Of a DNA stretch of 40,244 nucleotides, positions 26,088-35,250 are shown one piece after another. Numbering within the stretch: position 1 is the first letter of the stretch; each line of letters begins with the position of its first letter. Below the pieces are notes generated by a model. That model was given only the letters and a program-made list of their open reading frames with translations. It had not been told where the DNA came from and made no database searches. Source of the stretch: an archaeon (GTDB lineage: Archaea; Thermoproteota; Nitrososphaeria; Nitrososphaerales; CADDZS01); contig CADDZS010000004.1 of NCBI GenBank assembly GCA_902812485.1, forward strand, positions 1-40,244. The letters run 5' to 3'. The translations under genes were made by a program, and so were the position numbers.

Positions 26088-27257
26088 TTGAAAAAATTAG
26101 TGATGCTACCGGGGCCGACGAATGTGTCAGATAGGGTCATGCAAGCAATGCTCTCGCCAGTGATAAATCATCGTAGCCATGATTTCGCTGAACTTCACAA
26201 GAACGTCATAGAAGGTTGCAGGTACGTTTTCGACACGAAGAAGGCTGACATAGTTGTGCTTTCTAGCTCTGGAACAGGAGGAGTTGATGCTGCTATGCAA
26301 TCGATTCTCGATCCAGGGGACTCTGTCGTAATACCTGCTTTTGGAGAGTTCTCATCCAGACTGGGGGACTCGGCGAGGTACTTGGGAGCAAAGGTGATTG
26401 CGCCTGAGGCCAATCTTGGTGGACTGCCAAATCTTGAGAGCGTAGAAGCTTCGATGAAACAAGCCCCGAAGGTCAAAGCCCTCTGTGTTGTTTACAATGA
26501 GACCTCAACGGGAGTCACTTGGAGGAAGCTCAAAGAGCTCAAAGAGTTAGCAAATAAGTATGGTTCGCTCTTTATCGTGGATGCGATTTCAGTGCTCGGA
26601 GGCGATTTTCTGCCTGTCGATGAGCTAGGAGTAGACGTTTGCATCACGGGCAGTCAAAAGTGTTTGGCTGCTCCACCTGGGCTTGCTATACTGTCTTTCA
26701 GCGAAGAAGCTAGGAAGATCGTAATGAAGGCTAAGGATCCGAAGTCACAGTACTTTGACATTAAGAGATATTTCAAATACGCTGAATCAGGCGAAACACC
26801 ATACACTCCAGCTCTACCTCTTTTCTATGCGCTTGACGAGGCGCTGAAAATAGTAAAGGAAGAAGGGCTCGAGAGGAGAATCAGGAGGCATGCAGTCTGT
26901 GCTAAGGCTTTCTATGATGCTTTCGAGTCAATCGGCATCTCGGCTCATTGCAAGAACTTGGAAGAACGTTCTCACACGGTTATAGGCATGGTGTATCCAA
27001 AAGGAATCGAAGACCAAAAATTCAGATCAATACTCTCTGAGAAATTTTGGATATTGATCGCTGGTGGGTTCGGAGCACTGAGAGGAAAGATGTTCCGTTT
27101 AGGTTGTATGGGCGAAGTAAACCAGCAAATTGTCACTGCCACAGTTAGCGGAATCGCAAACTGCTTGAAACTTTTGGGGTACGATTGTGATCCATCGAGG
27201 GCACTTGAAAGAGTGTGGAGTGCTCTTGGAGAGCCCACTTTCGACCTAAAATCTTAA
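26088..27257 (+). CDS. Class V aminotransferase (alanine-glyoxylate / serine-pyruvate type)
   Basis: 389-residue PLP enzyme of the small-subunit hydrogenase/AGXT branch of fold type I. Seen: N-terminal MLPGPTNVSDRVM, SSSGTGGVDAAM, NETSTGVTWRKL, DAISVLGGDFLPVDELGVD (PLP-binding Asp), and the Schiff-base lysine in TGSQKCLAAPPG (about residue 194). Typical activity is transfer of the amino group between alanine or serine and glyoxylate or pyruvate. TTG start at 26088; an ATG at 26103 would start right at MLPGPTN and is plausible. Followed after 34 bases by the FKBP gene. Confidence 0.92.
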   Translation: MKKLVMLPGPTNVSDRVMQAMLSPVINHRSHDFAELHKNVIEGCRYVFDTKKADIVVLSSSGTGGVDAAMQSILDPGDSVVIPAFGEFSSRLGDSARYLGAKVIAPEANLGGLPNLESVEASMKQAPKVKALCVVYNETSTGVTWRKLKELKELANKYGSLFIVDAISVLGGDFLPVDELGVDVCITGSQKCLAAPPGLAILSFSEEARKIVMKAKDPKSQYFDIKRYFKYAESGETPYTPALPLFYALDEALKIVKEEGLERRIRRHAVCAKAFYDAFESIGISAHCKNLEERSHTVIGMVYPKGIEDQKFRSILSEKFWILIAGGFGALRGKMFRLGCMGEVNQQIVTATVSGIANCLKLLGYDCDPSRALERVWSALGEPTFDLKS

Positions 27258-27291
27258 ACGATGCTTTCCGTGAGACTAGGGGTTATTACAA

Positions 27292-28257
27292 ATGGCCCTC
27301 GAAACAGGAGCTCTCATTCTTGCCGACTACACGGCTAGAGTCAAAGATACAGGACAAATCTTCGAAACTACTCGCCGCGAAGATGCTGAAAAGGCAGGCA
27401 TAGCTGATCCCACTCGGAACTATGAACCGAAGCTCATAGCCATTGGAGAACCAAGTTGGAGCCTTGTATTGAAGGGTGTCGACGAAGCACTTCAGAAGGC
27501 TGACCCAGGTCAGACAATAGATGTGGAATTGCCGCCGGAAAAGGCCTTCGGCCCAAGAGACCCAACAAAGCTATCAAGGATACCCATCCGAAGATTTGGT
27601 GAAAAAGCATCAGATCTCTCAGTTGGAGCTGAAGTAGAGATCGATAATAGAGTTGGGATTGTAAGGCAGCTCGAATCGGGAAGGGCCCTTGTTGATTTCA
27701 ATCACAGATTAGCCGGTAAAACGCTTGTGTACAACATCTTCGTGAAGGAAAAACTCGAAGATAGGAATGCAAAAATCGAGGCTCTAATAAAACGTAGGCT
27801 GCCTGTGGACAAGGAGAAAATCAAGTTTGAATCTGAGGGTGATTCTGGCCTCAGGATCTACATCCCTAACGAGATTTTTCTCTGGGAGGGGCTGCAAATA
27901 ACGAAGCGAGGAATAAGCAACGATCTTTTCAAGTTCATCAAACCACTTGAGAAGGTAACTTTTGTAGAAACTTACGAAAACCCATCGAAGAAAGCTGAAG
28001 AGCAAGCTCCAGCTCAGGCGGCACAGAAGGAAGAGGAGAAAATCCTAGAAGAAGAAGAAAAGAAGCCTACAGCTGGAAAACCGCCAGAGCCCTCTGAAGG
28101 AGAAAGAAAGGCAGAGGCCGAGAAGAAAGAGGAGGAGGAAGAGGAAGAAGCGCGGAAAACGAGCGAAAAGCAACCCAAGCCTCAAAAAGGGAAATCGAAA
28201 AGCTCAAAGAAAGGCGGAGGTAAGGCGGCTTCTTCGAAGAAAACAAGACACTCTTGA
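27292..28257 (+). CDS. FKBP-type peptidyl-prolyl isomerase with charged C-terminal tail
   Basis: 321-residue protein. The N-terminal 150 residues form a SlyD-like archaeal FKBP: GALILADYTARVKDTGQIFETT, the insert-in-flap region PPEKAFGPRDPTKLSRI, and NHRLAGKTLVYNI. A middle domain (about 155-235) follows as in long archaeal FKBPs. The last 85 residues are low-complexity, rich in E, K, A and P with a run of seven glutamates and a lysine/serine/glycine-rich end. Such a tail is not needed for isomerase activity and suggests a chaperone-like or interaction role (inference). ATG start, 34 bases after the aminotransferase. Confidence 0.9.
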   Translation: MALETGALILADYTARVKDTGQIFETTRREDAEKAGIADPTRNYEPKLIAIGEPSWSLVLKGVDEALQKADPGQTIDVELPPEKAFGPRDPTKLSRIPIRRFGEKASDLSVGAEVEIDNRVGIVRQLESGRALVDFNHRLAGKTLVYNIFVKEKLEDRNAKIEALIKRRLPVDKEKIKFESEGDSGLRIYIPNEIFLWEGLQITKRGISNDLFKFIKPLEKVTFVETYENPSKKAEEQAPAQAAQKEEEKILEEEEKKPTAGKPPEPSEGERKAEAEKKEEEEEEEARKTSEKQPKPQKGKSKSSKKGGGKAASSKKTRHS

Positions 28258-28327
28258 TGGCGAAGTGCCCAGAGTGTTTCTCGTTTGAAATTCATCCCTA
28301 CTAAGATTCTTGTCACTCCCTGCTCTC

Positions 28328-29368
28328 TCAAATGACTCTCGTTTCCTTAGCTAGGTTCCTTGCGCTCTCACTAGTTAGCTTAGCCTCGTCTAAAATCGTG
28401 TATCTCTCCTTTCTCAAGTTCCCCGCAAGGAGAAGAGCCTCTACAACCTCGTCCTCTGTTGCAGAGATCTCCTTCGCAGTAGTGGGCGCCCCAATTTCCT
28501 GAAGTGCCTCCCTAATTGCTTCATGATCAATTCCATGGAGCTTTGCCATCATTATCGTGCCAATCCCACATTTTTCTCCATGGAGTCCCTTTCCTGGAGC
28601 CAAAATCTCCATTGCGTGACTGAACAAATGTTCAGAACCACTGCATGGCCGACTGCTTCCAGCAATTCCTGCGGCCACTCCCGCGCTGATCAATGCTTCA
28701 ACAACTACTCGCACACCTTCTAGCTCTCTCCTTCCTATGCTCATACAATTAGCGAGCACGAGATCTGCTGAGAGCATGGCTAGACTCGCAGCGTATTTTC
28801 CGAAATAGTCGTTCTTTCTCTTTGACGCAAGCTCCCAATCTCTCACGGCAGTTTTCTTTGAAATTAGGTCTCCGCAACCACTTGTAAGTAATCTAGGGGA
28901 AGCACTCGAAATGACTCCAATGTCTGCAATGATTGCCATAGGTGGTTTCGCGACGATCGAATATGGTCTACGAAGTCCCAAGACTGAGGCAAAAGGACTA
29001 GATATCCCATCGTGCGAGGCGCTAGTAGGAACACTTACAAATGGTAAGTTTGAGTTGAATGATGCAAGCTTTGCAACATCGATCGACTTTCCCCCTCCGA
29101 CGCCAATAAGAAATGATGTTTTGCTTTCCTTTGCTATGTAAGAAATCCTTTCGCATTCGGAAAAGGAAGAAACCGATATCGTCTCCCATGAGAAACCAAA
29201 CCCATGGTCTTTGTCGTTGAGGGCAGAACTCAGAGGGGGTTCAACGATCTTTCGTACATTCGGGCCAGAGACTATAAGTGCCGATCCCTCAAGGTGAAGC
29301 TCTTTCAAGATGCGTCCGATCTCGGGAAAGATATCAAATCCTATGATCACTCGTTGAGGGAGCTCCAT
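28328..29368 (-). CDS. egsA: sn-Glycerol-1-phosphate dehydrogenase
   Basis: 346-residue NAD(P)-dependent dehydrogenase that reduces dihydroxyacetone phosphate to G1P, the backbone of archaeal ether lipids; diagnostic of archaeal membranes. Seen: GVGGGKSIDVAKLAS (nucleotide binding), PTSASHDGISSPFASV, the zinc ligands in CGDLISK (Asp), SEHLFSHAM and GLHGEKCGIGT (His). ATG 29368 starts the family-typical N-terminus MELPQRV; a TTG at 29383 adds five residues. Convergent with the FKBP gene and divergent from the proteasome gene. Confidence 0.95.
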   Translation of the reverse strand: MELPQRVIIGFDIFPEIGRILKELHLEGSALIVSGPNVRKIVEPPLSSALNDKDHGFGFSWETISVSSFSECERISYIAKESKTSFLIGVGGGKSIDVAKLASFNSNLPFVSVPTSASHDGISSPFASVLGLRRPYSIVAKPPMAIIADIGVISSASPRLLTSGCGDLISKKTAVRDWELASKRKNDYFGKYAASLAMLSADLVLANCMSIGRRELEGVRVVVEALISAGVAAGIAGSSRPCSGSEHLFSHAMEILAPGKGLHGEKCGIGTIMMAKLHGIDHEAIREALQEIGAPTTAKEISATEDEVVEALLLAGNLRKERYTILDEAKLTSESARNLAKETRVI

Positions 29369-29618
29369 TGAGTGGATAGACAATGTAGGATTCTCAACAC
29401 TCTTTTTCTTTCTTTGTTCCCAAAATATGAGTTGATTTTACTTAGACAAGACGCTGATGGCCTGTATTCTTGGGCTTTTCGGAAGAGATGGCTAGGAAAG
29501 TTATTTAAATGACATCAAAGAAGATAGATTTCGCACCTGTAGAGTCTGGAGTTTTACTCTGCTTCGAGAACCCTCAGACATTCCGTTTCATCTCGTCCTT
29601 TTCGCCTTTTCGATGTGA

Positions 29619-30365
29619 TTGTCTAAATTGTCAAGCGATTTCAAAAGTATGATTGGAAGAAGAATGGAATCCAAGCCGTATAATAGCGAAATGGACCTAA
29701 GGGATAGGGTCAACGCAATGAAGTATCACGGCACGACCACTGTGGCACTTTCCTGTCCAGACGGTGTGGTTCTCTGCACTGATACGCGTGTTACCGCGGG
29801 CTATCTTTTCATAGCCCATAGACGTGGGAAGAAAATGTACAAGATAGACAATCATGTGGGCGTGACCATAGCTGGAACAGTGGCGGATGCGCAGAATGTG
29901 ACTGACACTCTCAAATATTACGCAAATATTTACAGACTCGAAAATATGGAACGAATCCCGATCAAATCACTTGCTCGTATCGCCGCAAATATTTTCTTTT
30001 CACAGCGGCTATATCCCTTTATTGCGGACTTTCTGATAGGCGGGGTCGACGAGAAGGAAGGCCCTTCGATATATAGTGTTGATTTTTTCGGCGCCCTAAC
30101 GAAGGAAGACATGGTTTCAACTGGTAGCGGTTCTCCAGTCGCGTATGGAATTCTTGAAGACGAATATACAAAGGGCATGAAGGTTGAGGAGGCTATTCCA
30201 GTCGCGATAAGGGCAGTTAACGCGGCGATAAAGAGGAACGCAGGAACTGGAGATGGTTTCGATGTAGCTATAATTACAAAGGAGAGCGGCTATAGAGAGC
30301 TTTCATCTGAAGAAAAGAACAAACTTCTTGCCTCCGCCCTCGCAGGCAGTAATAGTAGAAATTAA
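29619..30365 (+). CDS. psmB: Proteasome beta subunit, catalytic form
   Basis: 248-residue 20S proteasome beta subunit with a 38-residue propeptide. The processing site is HG-TTTVA: Thr39 becomes Thr1; Asp17 equals D55 (CTDTRVT) and Lys33 equals K71 (RRGKKMYKI), and the GSG serine (about 170) is present. The residue that is usually Asp166 appears as Asn (KRNAGTGDG, N207), and the Ser169 position as Thr. It should supply the proteolytic sites for rings also containing the inactive subunit at 23324. TTG start with alternatives ATG 29649, 29664 and 29691 that only shorten the propeptide. Three bases before aCPSF1, so probably one operon. Confidence 0.95.
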   Translation: MSKLSSDFKSMIGRRMESKPYNSEMDLRDRVNAMKYHGTTTVALSCPDGVVLCTDTRVTAGYLFIAHRRGKKMYKIDNHVGVTIAGTVADAQNVTDTLKYYANIYRLENMERIPIKSLARIAANIFFSQRLYPFIADFLIGGVDEKEGPSIYSVDFFGALTKEDMVSTGSGSPVAYGILEDEYTKGMKVEEAIPVAIRAVNAAIKRNAGTGDGFDVAIITKESGYRELSSEEKNKLLASALAGSNSRN

Positions 30366-30367
30366 CG

Positions 30368-32281
30368 TTGACCGAACGTCAAAACGCACAAAGCGTAACA
30401 AGCACTATTCTGAATCATATTCCAGCCGAAGCTGAGATAACTAGGGTAGAGTATGAAGGGCCGAGGATTGCCCTTTACTCAAAGAACCCCAAGTTCCTTC
30501 AGCAGAATCGCTACATCGTGTCTGATGTAGTTAACATGGTCAAGCGGAGGGTTGTGGTCAGAACTGACAAGTCGATCCGCAAAGACGAGCAGGATGCTCA
30601 AGAGATGATAATGCAAAGTGTCCCCCCCGAGGCAGGAGTTGACAACATTTTCTTCGACGCAGCATTAGGAGAGGCTGTGATCGAAGCACTGAGGCCACTC
30701 CAGCTTTCCCCCGAAAAGGGGTTTAATGCTATTGAGCTTACTGACAAGACGGGATGGAAGCTTCGAATCAGGAAGAAGCCTCACATCCCATGCCAAAGCA
30801 TCCAGAATGTGTATTACACACTCAAGCAAAGCGTTTCCGAGAGGAGCAAATTCTTCAGAGAGGTTGGAGAGAATATCTTTCGGCCGAGGCTCAGTTCTGA
30901 GGCGGAAGTTAGCCTGCTTACACTCGGAGCCTTCGAAGAAGTTGGAAGATCTTCGATAATCGTTCAGACTTCTGAAAGCAAGCTCCTGCTTGATTGCGGG
31001 ATACATCCTGGCGCAAAGAATACTTGGAACGCCTACCCAAGGCTAGATTGGGCAGACTTTGAGCTAGACGAGCTTGACGCGGTTATAATAAGCCACGCTC
31101 ATCTCGATCACACGGGTTTCCTTCCAGCGCTGTACAAGTATGGATATGACGGACCGGTTTATTGCACTGAGCCAACTCTTCCTCTCATGACACTGCTTCA
31201 GGGAGACATGGTGAAACTCGGGCAGACTCAAGGAGCGAGGATGGTCTACGATCAACGCGACATAAGGGAAGTCATAAAACATGCGATCACGGTTCCTTAC
31301 GGCTTGGTCACCGATGTCGCGCCTGATGTGAAGCTTGTTTTCAACAATGCTGGACACATACTCGGATCTGCAACCGTGCATCTTCACGTTGGCGAGGGTG
31401 CTCACAACATTGTATACACCGGCGATTACAAGTATGGAAAGACGAGACTTCTCGACCCAGCTTTTTGGAATTACAAGAGGGTCGAATCGCTGATAACAGA
31501 GTGCACCTACGGTGCAAAGGAGGACATAATGCCTCCACGAGAGGAGGTCGAGAGCAACTTCGTGAAACTCGTAAACGAAACACTCCAGAAGGGAGGAAAG
31601 GTGCTAATCCCAGTGCCCGCAGTTGGCAGAGCCCAAGAGATCATGCTTGTCATTGACCAGTATATGAAGCAGAAGAAGATGATCCAAGCTCCAGTCTTCA
31701 TAGAAGGAATGATCTCTGAGGCTACGGCGATTCATGTGGCCTACCCAGATTACCTCTCAAAAGAGCTCAAATTCAGAATACTCGAGGAAGATGCGAATCC
31801 CTTCGCTTCAGAGTACTTCACTGTAGTGGAGCATCCAAGCAACAGGGAAGAAGCCCTTCGGGAGGGAGGTGCCATAATTATGGCGACTTCAGGAATGCTA
31901 GAAGGTGGTCCTGTGATCGAATACTTTTCCGAACTTGCCGGAGATGAGAAAAACAGAGTTCTCTTTGTTTCGTACCAAGTCCAAGGCACTCTTGGAAGGA
32001 GAGTGCTCGATGGCTCAAATCAAGTGAGCCTCTTGGGAGAAAACGGCAAAATCAGAATCATAGACATGAGGTGTAGTGTTAATCGAATCGAGGGTTTCTC
32101 AGGACACAGCGATTACAACCAAATCGTACGATTCATCCAAAAAATGCGCCCCAAACTTCAGCAGATATTTGTGAATCACGGAGAAAAGCGAAAGTGTGAA
32201 ACTCTAGCTTCCTCACTTGCAAGGATGTTCAAACTTCCGGTTTATCACCCACGGGTTGAAGAAGCGATTAAGATTCGCTAG
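30368..32281 (+). CDS. aCPSF1: KH/beta-CASP ribonuclease (transcription termination factor)
   Basis: 637-residue archaeal CPSF73-like ribonuclease; in methanogens and Thermococcus, aCPSF1 (also called FttA) cleaves nascent RNA and promotes termination at T-runs. Domains: two N-terminal KH-like domains (about 1-150), metallo-beta-lactamase with SHAHLDHTGFLP (about 238-249) and GHILGSATVHLHVGEG, TGDYKYG, beta-CASP insert, and C-terminal GFSGHSDY and VNHGEK histidine motifs. All zinc ligands appear intact. TTG start right after psmB. A second, KH-less family member is encoded at 5051-6160. Confidence 0.97.
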   Translation: MTERQNAQSVTSTILNHIPAEAEITRVEYEGPRIALYSKNPKFLQQNRYIVSDVVNMVKRRVVVRTDKSIRKDEQDAQEMIMQSVPPEAGVDNIFFDAALGEAVIEALRPLQLSPEKGFNAIELTDKTGWKLRIRKKPHIPCQSIQNVYYTLKQSVSERSKFFREVGENIFRPRLSSEAEVSLLTLGAFEEVGRSSIIVQTSESKLLLDCGIHPGAKNTWNAYPRLDWADFELDELDAVIISHAHLDHTGFLPALYKYGYDGPVYCTEPTLPLMTLLQGDMVKLGQTQGARMVYDQRDIREVIKHAITVPYGLVTDVAPDVKLVFNNAGHILGSATVHLHVGEGAHNIVYTGDYKYGKTRLLDPAFWNYKRVESLITECTYGAKEDIMPPREEVESNFVKLVNETLQKGGKVLIPVPAVGRAQEIMLVIDQYMKQKKMIQAPVFIEGMISEATAIHVAYPDYLSKELKFRILEEDANPFASEYFTVVEHPSNREEALREGGAIIMATSGMLEGGPVIEYFSELAGDEKNRVLFVSYQVQGTLGRRVLDGSNQVSLLGENGKIRIIDMRCSVNRIEGFSGHSDYNQIVRFIQKMRPKLQQIFVNHGEKRKCETLASSLARMFKLPVYHPRVEEAIKIR

Positions 32282-32428
32282 AATTTTAGTTAGCTCATGT
32301 TACAAAGGAAAAAAGTAGACAACAACCAACATCCTTCTTCATTCTCTCTTCACTTTTATGCTAATTCGAATAATTTGGGATAGATATCTAGCAGGAAGAC
32401 ACAAAACTTTCTGGCTTCATTAACTGGG

Positions 32429-32752
32429 TCAAGTGTCTACAGCTCTTTCTCCGCGCCAGATTCTTACCCTTGGCGGAGTTATTATTATTCTTTCCTCTCC
32501 AAGCCGGGCGATGTCTCCTCCCAAAGATGTGGCAAACACAGTGAGCTGCTCGACTGCATCCTTCAACTCTTCGACATTCTTCCTAGCAAGAGGAGTGATT
32601 TTCAAAATAACAATCGTATTGTTCTTCACATCATCCTTTACCCTGTCGATCTCACTCTTGTCCTTGAGTGGAAATGCCTTGAGAAAGACTTCTGCCGGGG
32701 GGGCTTCTTGCTCCTGTTTTGACCGTTCTGGAACGGCCGATGAATCAACCAA
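32429..32752 (-). CDS. sepF: SepF-like cell division protein
   Basis: 107-residue SepF (DUF552) protein, the membrane anchor of FtsZ in archaea and many bacteria. The conserved core is FLKAFPLKDKSEIDRVKDDVK, then ILKITPLARKN, then GGDIARLGEERIIITPP. The first 20 residues are polar and do not show an obvious membrane-binding amphipathic helix, unlike characterised archaeal SepF proteins. TTG at 32752 is the only start before an in-frame stop eight codons upstream. A TATA box (32787-32794, minus strand) suggests a leader of about 13 bases. FtsZ is not in the window; the Cdv cluster is. Confidence 0.9.
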   Translation of the reverse strand: MVDSSAVPERSKQEQEAPPAEVFLKAFPLKDKSEIDRVKDDVKNNTIVILKITPLARKNVEELKDAVEQLTVFATSLGGDIARLGEERIIITPPRVRIWRGERAVDT

Positions 32753-32786
32753 AGCAAAGGAAGGCCTCTGTTTTCACCAGGTTCGA

Positions 32787-32794
32787 ATTATATA
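32787..32794 (-). promoter_or_regulatory. TATA box of sepF
   Basis: TATATAAT on the minus strand, 35-42 bases upstream of the TTG start. Confidence 0.5.
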
Positions 32795-32852
32795 CAGAGG
32801 ACTCGCGCCTTAAAAACTGTTATTAAATCCTACCTTGATTTTCGAACTTTTT

Positions 32853-33359
32853 CTAGTGAACTATCTGTTTCAGCGCTTCCCAATAGCGATCACCAACATA
32901 GTGTAGATTCTCAATTGCAGTCCCTCTTTGCATGTTCTCGACAATCTGACTTGATTCCAGCGCTCTTCCCACTGAGATGGCCTTTCCATACTTTTCCTCA
33001 TGAATGACTACAAGGTCTGATTTCCGGAATTGACCACCGATTTTCACAATGCCTGGGCGCATCACGTTTGCACCGTTGCACACGAACTTTACTGCGCCGC
33101 TGTCGACGATCACAACTGGGAGGAGTGGAAGAACTTGCTCATCTCTGAGGAGAGGAACGTATCGAAGTGTTGAGTTTCCAGATTGAGCTACTTTGAGAAG
33201 AAAGAGATTTTCGCTTGTGTCAAATAGGATTGTGAAACTCGGATCTTCGTTTTCAGCGGCCTTGAGATCTGAGAGCTTTGTTCTTTTCCATCCAAAGCAA
33301 TCGGATAGATTCTGGGCGAGTTCGTCGCGAGTTTTCTTTGAGAGATTGTAGATGCGCAA
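32853..33359 (-). CDS. PUA-domain RNA-binding protein (MCT-1-like)
   Basis: 168-residue protein with an N-terminal alpha/beta domain (about 1-75) and a C-terminal PUA domain (about 80-160: LPVVIVDSGAVKFVCNGANVMRPGIV, then AISVGRALESS). This arrangement is that of the MCT-1/archaeal pre-PUA plus PUA family, linked in eukaryotes to translation re-initiation and ribosome recycling. TTG start. Divergent from the LSm gene. Function in archaea is not established. Confidence 0.85.
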   Translation of the reverse strand: MRIYNLSKKTRDELAQNLSDCFGWKRTKLSDLKAAENEDPSFTILFDTSENLFLLKVAQSGNSTLRYVPLLRDEQVLPLLPVVIVDSGAVKFVCNGANVMRPGIVKIGGQFRKSDLVVIHEEKYGKAISVGRALESSQIVENMQRGTAIENLHYVGDRYWEALKQIVH

Positions 33360-33543
33360 GATCGACCTTGTAACCTGGAATTGCCCTTGATAATGTAGAT
33401 CAGTTGAAAGGGACAGTCAAATAAGGCTTAAAAGGTCTTCAAGAAAGATAATCTCGCAACTTCCTCGCTGACCGAACAATTCGGTCGGATAGGAAGAACA
33501 AAACAAAGCCCAAATTCTCGTGGAGGCGATTGTCTGTTTCAAA

Positions 33544-33783
33544 ATGTCTCAGGACATGGCATCAAAGATTTTGGATGAAAGTGTTGGAAAGGTCGTGTTA
33601 ATCAAGCTTAAAGGTGGGAAGATAATTAGGGGAAATCTTCAGGGCTTTGATATGCACATGAACCTTCTTCTCGAATCTTCTGAGGAAATTTTAGATGAAG
33701 GCAAAACCAATTCTCTTGGCACGATAGTGGTTCGGGGAGACAATGTCGTCATAATTTCGCCTCCACCCTCAACAAATCATTGA
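33544..33783 (+). CDS. LSm (Sm-like archaeal) RNA-binding protein
   Basis: 79-residue Sm-fold protein forming a heptameric RNA-binding ring. Sm1 motif: KVVLIKLKGGKIIRGNLQGFDMHMNLLLE; Sm2 motif: GTIVVRGDNVVIIS. I start at the ATG 33544 (MSQDMAS), with an in-frame GTG at 33520 as alternative. It precedes eL37 on the same strand by 225 bases, an arrangement (LSm followed by eL37) that recurs in archaeal genomes. Confidence 0.95.
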   Translation: MSQDMASKILDESVGKVVLIKLKGGKIIRGNLQGFDMHMNLLLESSEEILDEGKTNSLGTIVVRGDNVVIISPPPSTNH

Positions 33784-34008
33784 ATGGCTCCAAAAGTCTG
33801 CTACGGGATAAACAAAAAAAAGAAAGAGAAGGACTGTGCTATAGTTTCGCATCAATGTTTTTCTCTCGTAACTCTATGCGCACTTCCAAGCTTGTTGCGT
33901 TGTACCTTCCGGAGAAATCAGGAAAAGGCTATAGAACCGGTGCATTCGGGAACACAGAAATAGGGAGAGAGAAAAAGGGGAGATTCGCACACATACGGTG
34001 ATGAGATT

Positions 34009-34179
34009 ATGCGCGGAACCTCTTCGATGGGGAAGATGGGTCGAAAGAAGACCCATATCAGATGCAGAAGATGTGGACACCACTCCTTTCATGTAAGGAA
34101 GAAAGTGTGTTCCCAATGTGGATTTGGGGCAAGTCCCAAAATCAGAAAGTACTCTTGGATGAGCTACTATCGTGGATAA
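34009..34179 (+). CDS. rpl37e: Large ribosomal subunit protein eL37
   Basis: 56-residue zinc-ribbon ribosomal protein, reading [19 protein letters not shown] and onward. Two CxxC pairs (CRRCG, residues 19-23, and CSQCG, 34-38) bind zinc, and the C-terminus KIRKYSW is diagnostic for L37e. Strongly basic. Start ATG 34009; a nearby ATG at 34001 is out of frame. Between LSm and the coiled-coil gene on the same strand. Confidence 0.96.
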   Translation: MRGTSSMGKMGRKKTHIRCRRCGHHSFHVRKKVCSQCGFGASPKIRKYSWMSYYRG

Positions 34180-34266
34180 AACGTCGAAAAGATTAGGGTT
34201 ACAGGAGTCTGGGGCTTGTCAAAATGAAAGACTCAAGGGAGTAGAACGGAAAGGCGTCCTGACAGC

Positions 34267-35250
34267 TTGTCTTCAGAAGAAGTAGCTCTTGTGTTGGGCG
34301 CTGCTGCTCTGGGTGCGGCCGCCGGATCAGTTGCTATCTACCTATATTCCAAGAGATCGAGCAAGTCGGTTAGCCTTTCGAACAATGGATCAAGATCTGA
34401 GCTCGATAGAGTAGGAGGAGGAGTTGGCGAAGGCAACGATGCAGAAGACGCGAACCTATCTTTTTCTTCCTCTGCCAACCACAAAATAATGAGCAAGATT
34501 GTTGGTGAAGAGTCAGGGCAGAGACTGATACCAAAGCTCGAGCTAGAAAGGAGCAAGAGGGAACTTAAGACTCTCCAACTTGAAAGAGAGCTTGTCTCAT
34601 CAGCTATTACTAGACTATACGAAGCAGAAGCTGCTCGAGAGATTACTAGAGAAGAGCGCGAGATACTGAGTGAGAAGTATAGAGGTGAACTTCTCGCGAT
34701 CGATGAAAAAATTCAGAAGATTGGCGCACTCGTCGAGATTGGCGATCTTGAAATGTTACGCGATCAGCTGCTGAGACTGGTTACTCAAAAGATCGAGGCT
34801 ATCGATAAAAGACTTGAGAGAACCAAGGCTCTTGTTGAGCCGTTACTTGCTGATCTCTCAAAGAAGAACCGACAAGAGATTGGAATGGAGAGAACAGAGA
34901 TAAAGGCAAGAGAGATAAAACAGCCGCATGTACCCGATATTTCTAATCTTATAAAAAGTCCGGGACAACAAAAGGTAGACCAAACTCCCAGAGGCGAAGG
35001 CGATGTGGCTTCTTTCCCCAAAGATTCCAACGAAGAACACCAATCAAAAGTCGAGAGCGTGGTTTCTAGCTCTGGTTCTTCATCAGAAAGCGAGATTACG
35101 GTTGAGAAGGGTAAGCTCGTTGATCTGGAGAGCGGTCAATCCAACTCGAAGAGATCCAGAGAAGCTTCCTCAAGGAAAGCAGAGGAGCTTCAAAGAGAAA
35201 TCCTTGAAGCGCTTGAGAGACTAGAGAAATTGGATGTCGAAGATACTTGA
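34267..35250 (+). CDS. Membrane-anchored coiled-coil protein, function unknown
   Basis: 327-residue protein I do not recognise. A single N-terminal hydrophobic segment (VALVLGAAALGAAAGSVAIYLY, about residues 6-27) followed by KRSSK suggests a membrane anchor with the body in the cytoplasm. Residues about 95-205 are rich in E, K, R, L with heptad character (LELERSKRELKTLQLERELV through KIEAIDKRLERT), predicted long coiled coil. The last 110 residues are polar, ending in another short helical stretch. TTG start; it overlaps rpiA by four bases (TTGA), so translation is probably coupled. Neighbours are LSm, eL37 and RpiA. Confidence 0.8.
   Translation: MSSEEVALVLGAAALGAAAGSVAIYLYSKRSSKSVSLSNNGSRSELDRVGGGVGEGNDAEDANLSFSSSANHKIMSKIVGEESGQRLIPKLELERSKRELKTLQLERELVSSAITRLYEAEAAREITREEREILSEKYRGELLAIDEKIQKIGALVEIGDLEMLRDQLLRLVTQKIEAIDKRLERTKALVEPLLADLSKKNRQEIGMERTEIKAREIKQPHVPDISNLIKSPGQQKVDQTPRGEGDVASFPKDSNEEHQSKVESVVSSSGSSSESEITVEKGKLVDLESGQSNSKRSREASSRKAEELQREILEALERLEKLDVEDT

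Noticed and set aside
33780-34001. 73-codon plus-strand frame between LSm and eL37
   Set aside because: Begins inside the LSm stop region, has no recognisable features, and ends before eL37; probably chance.
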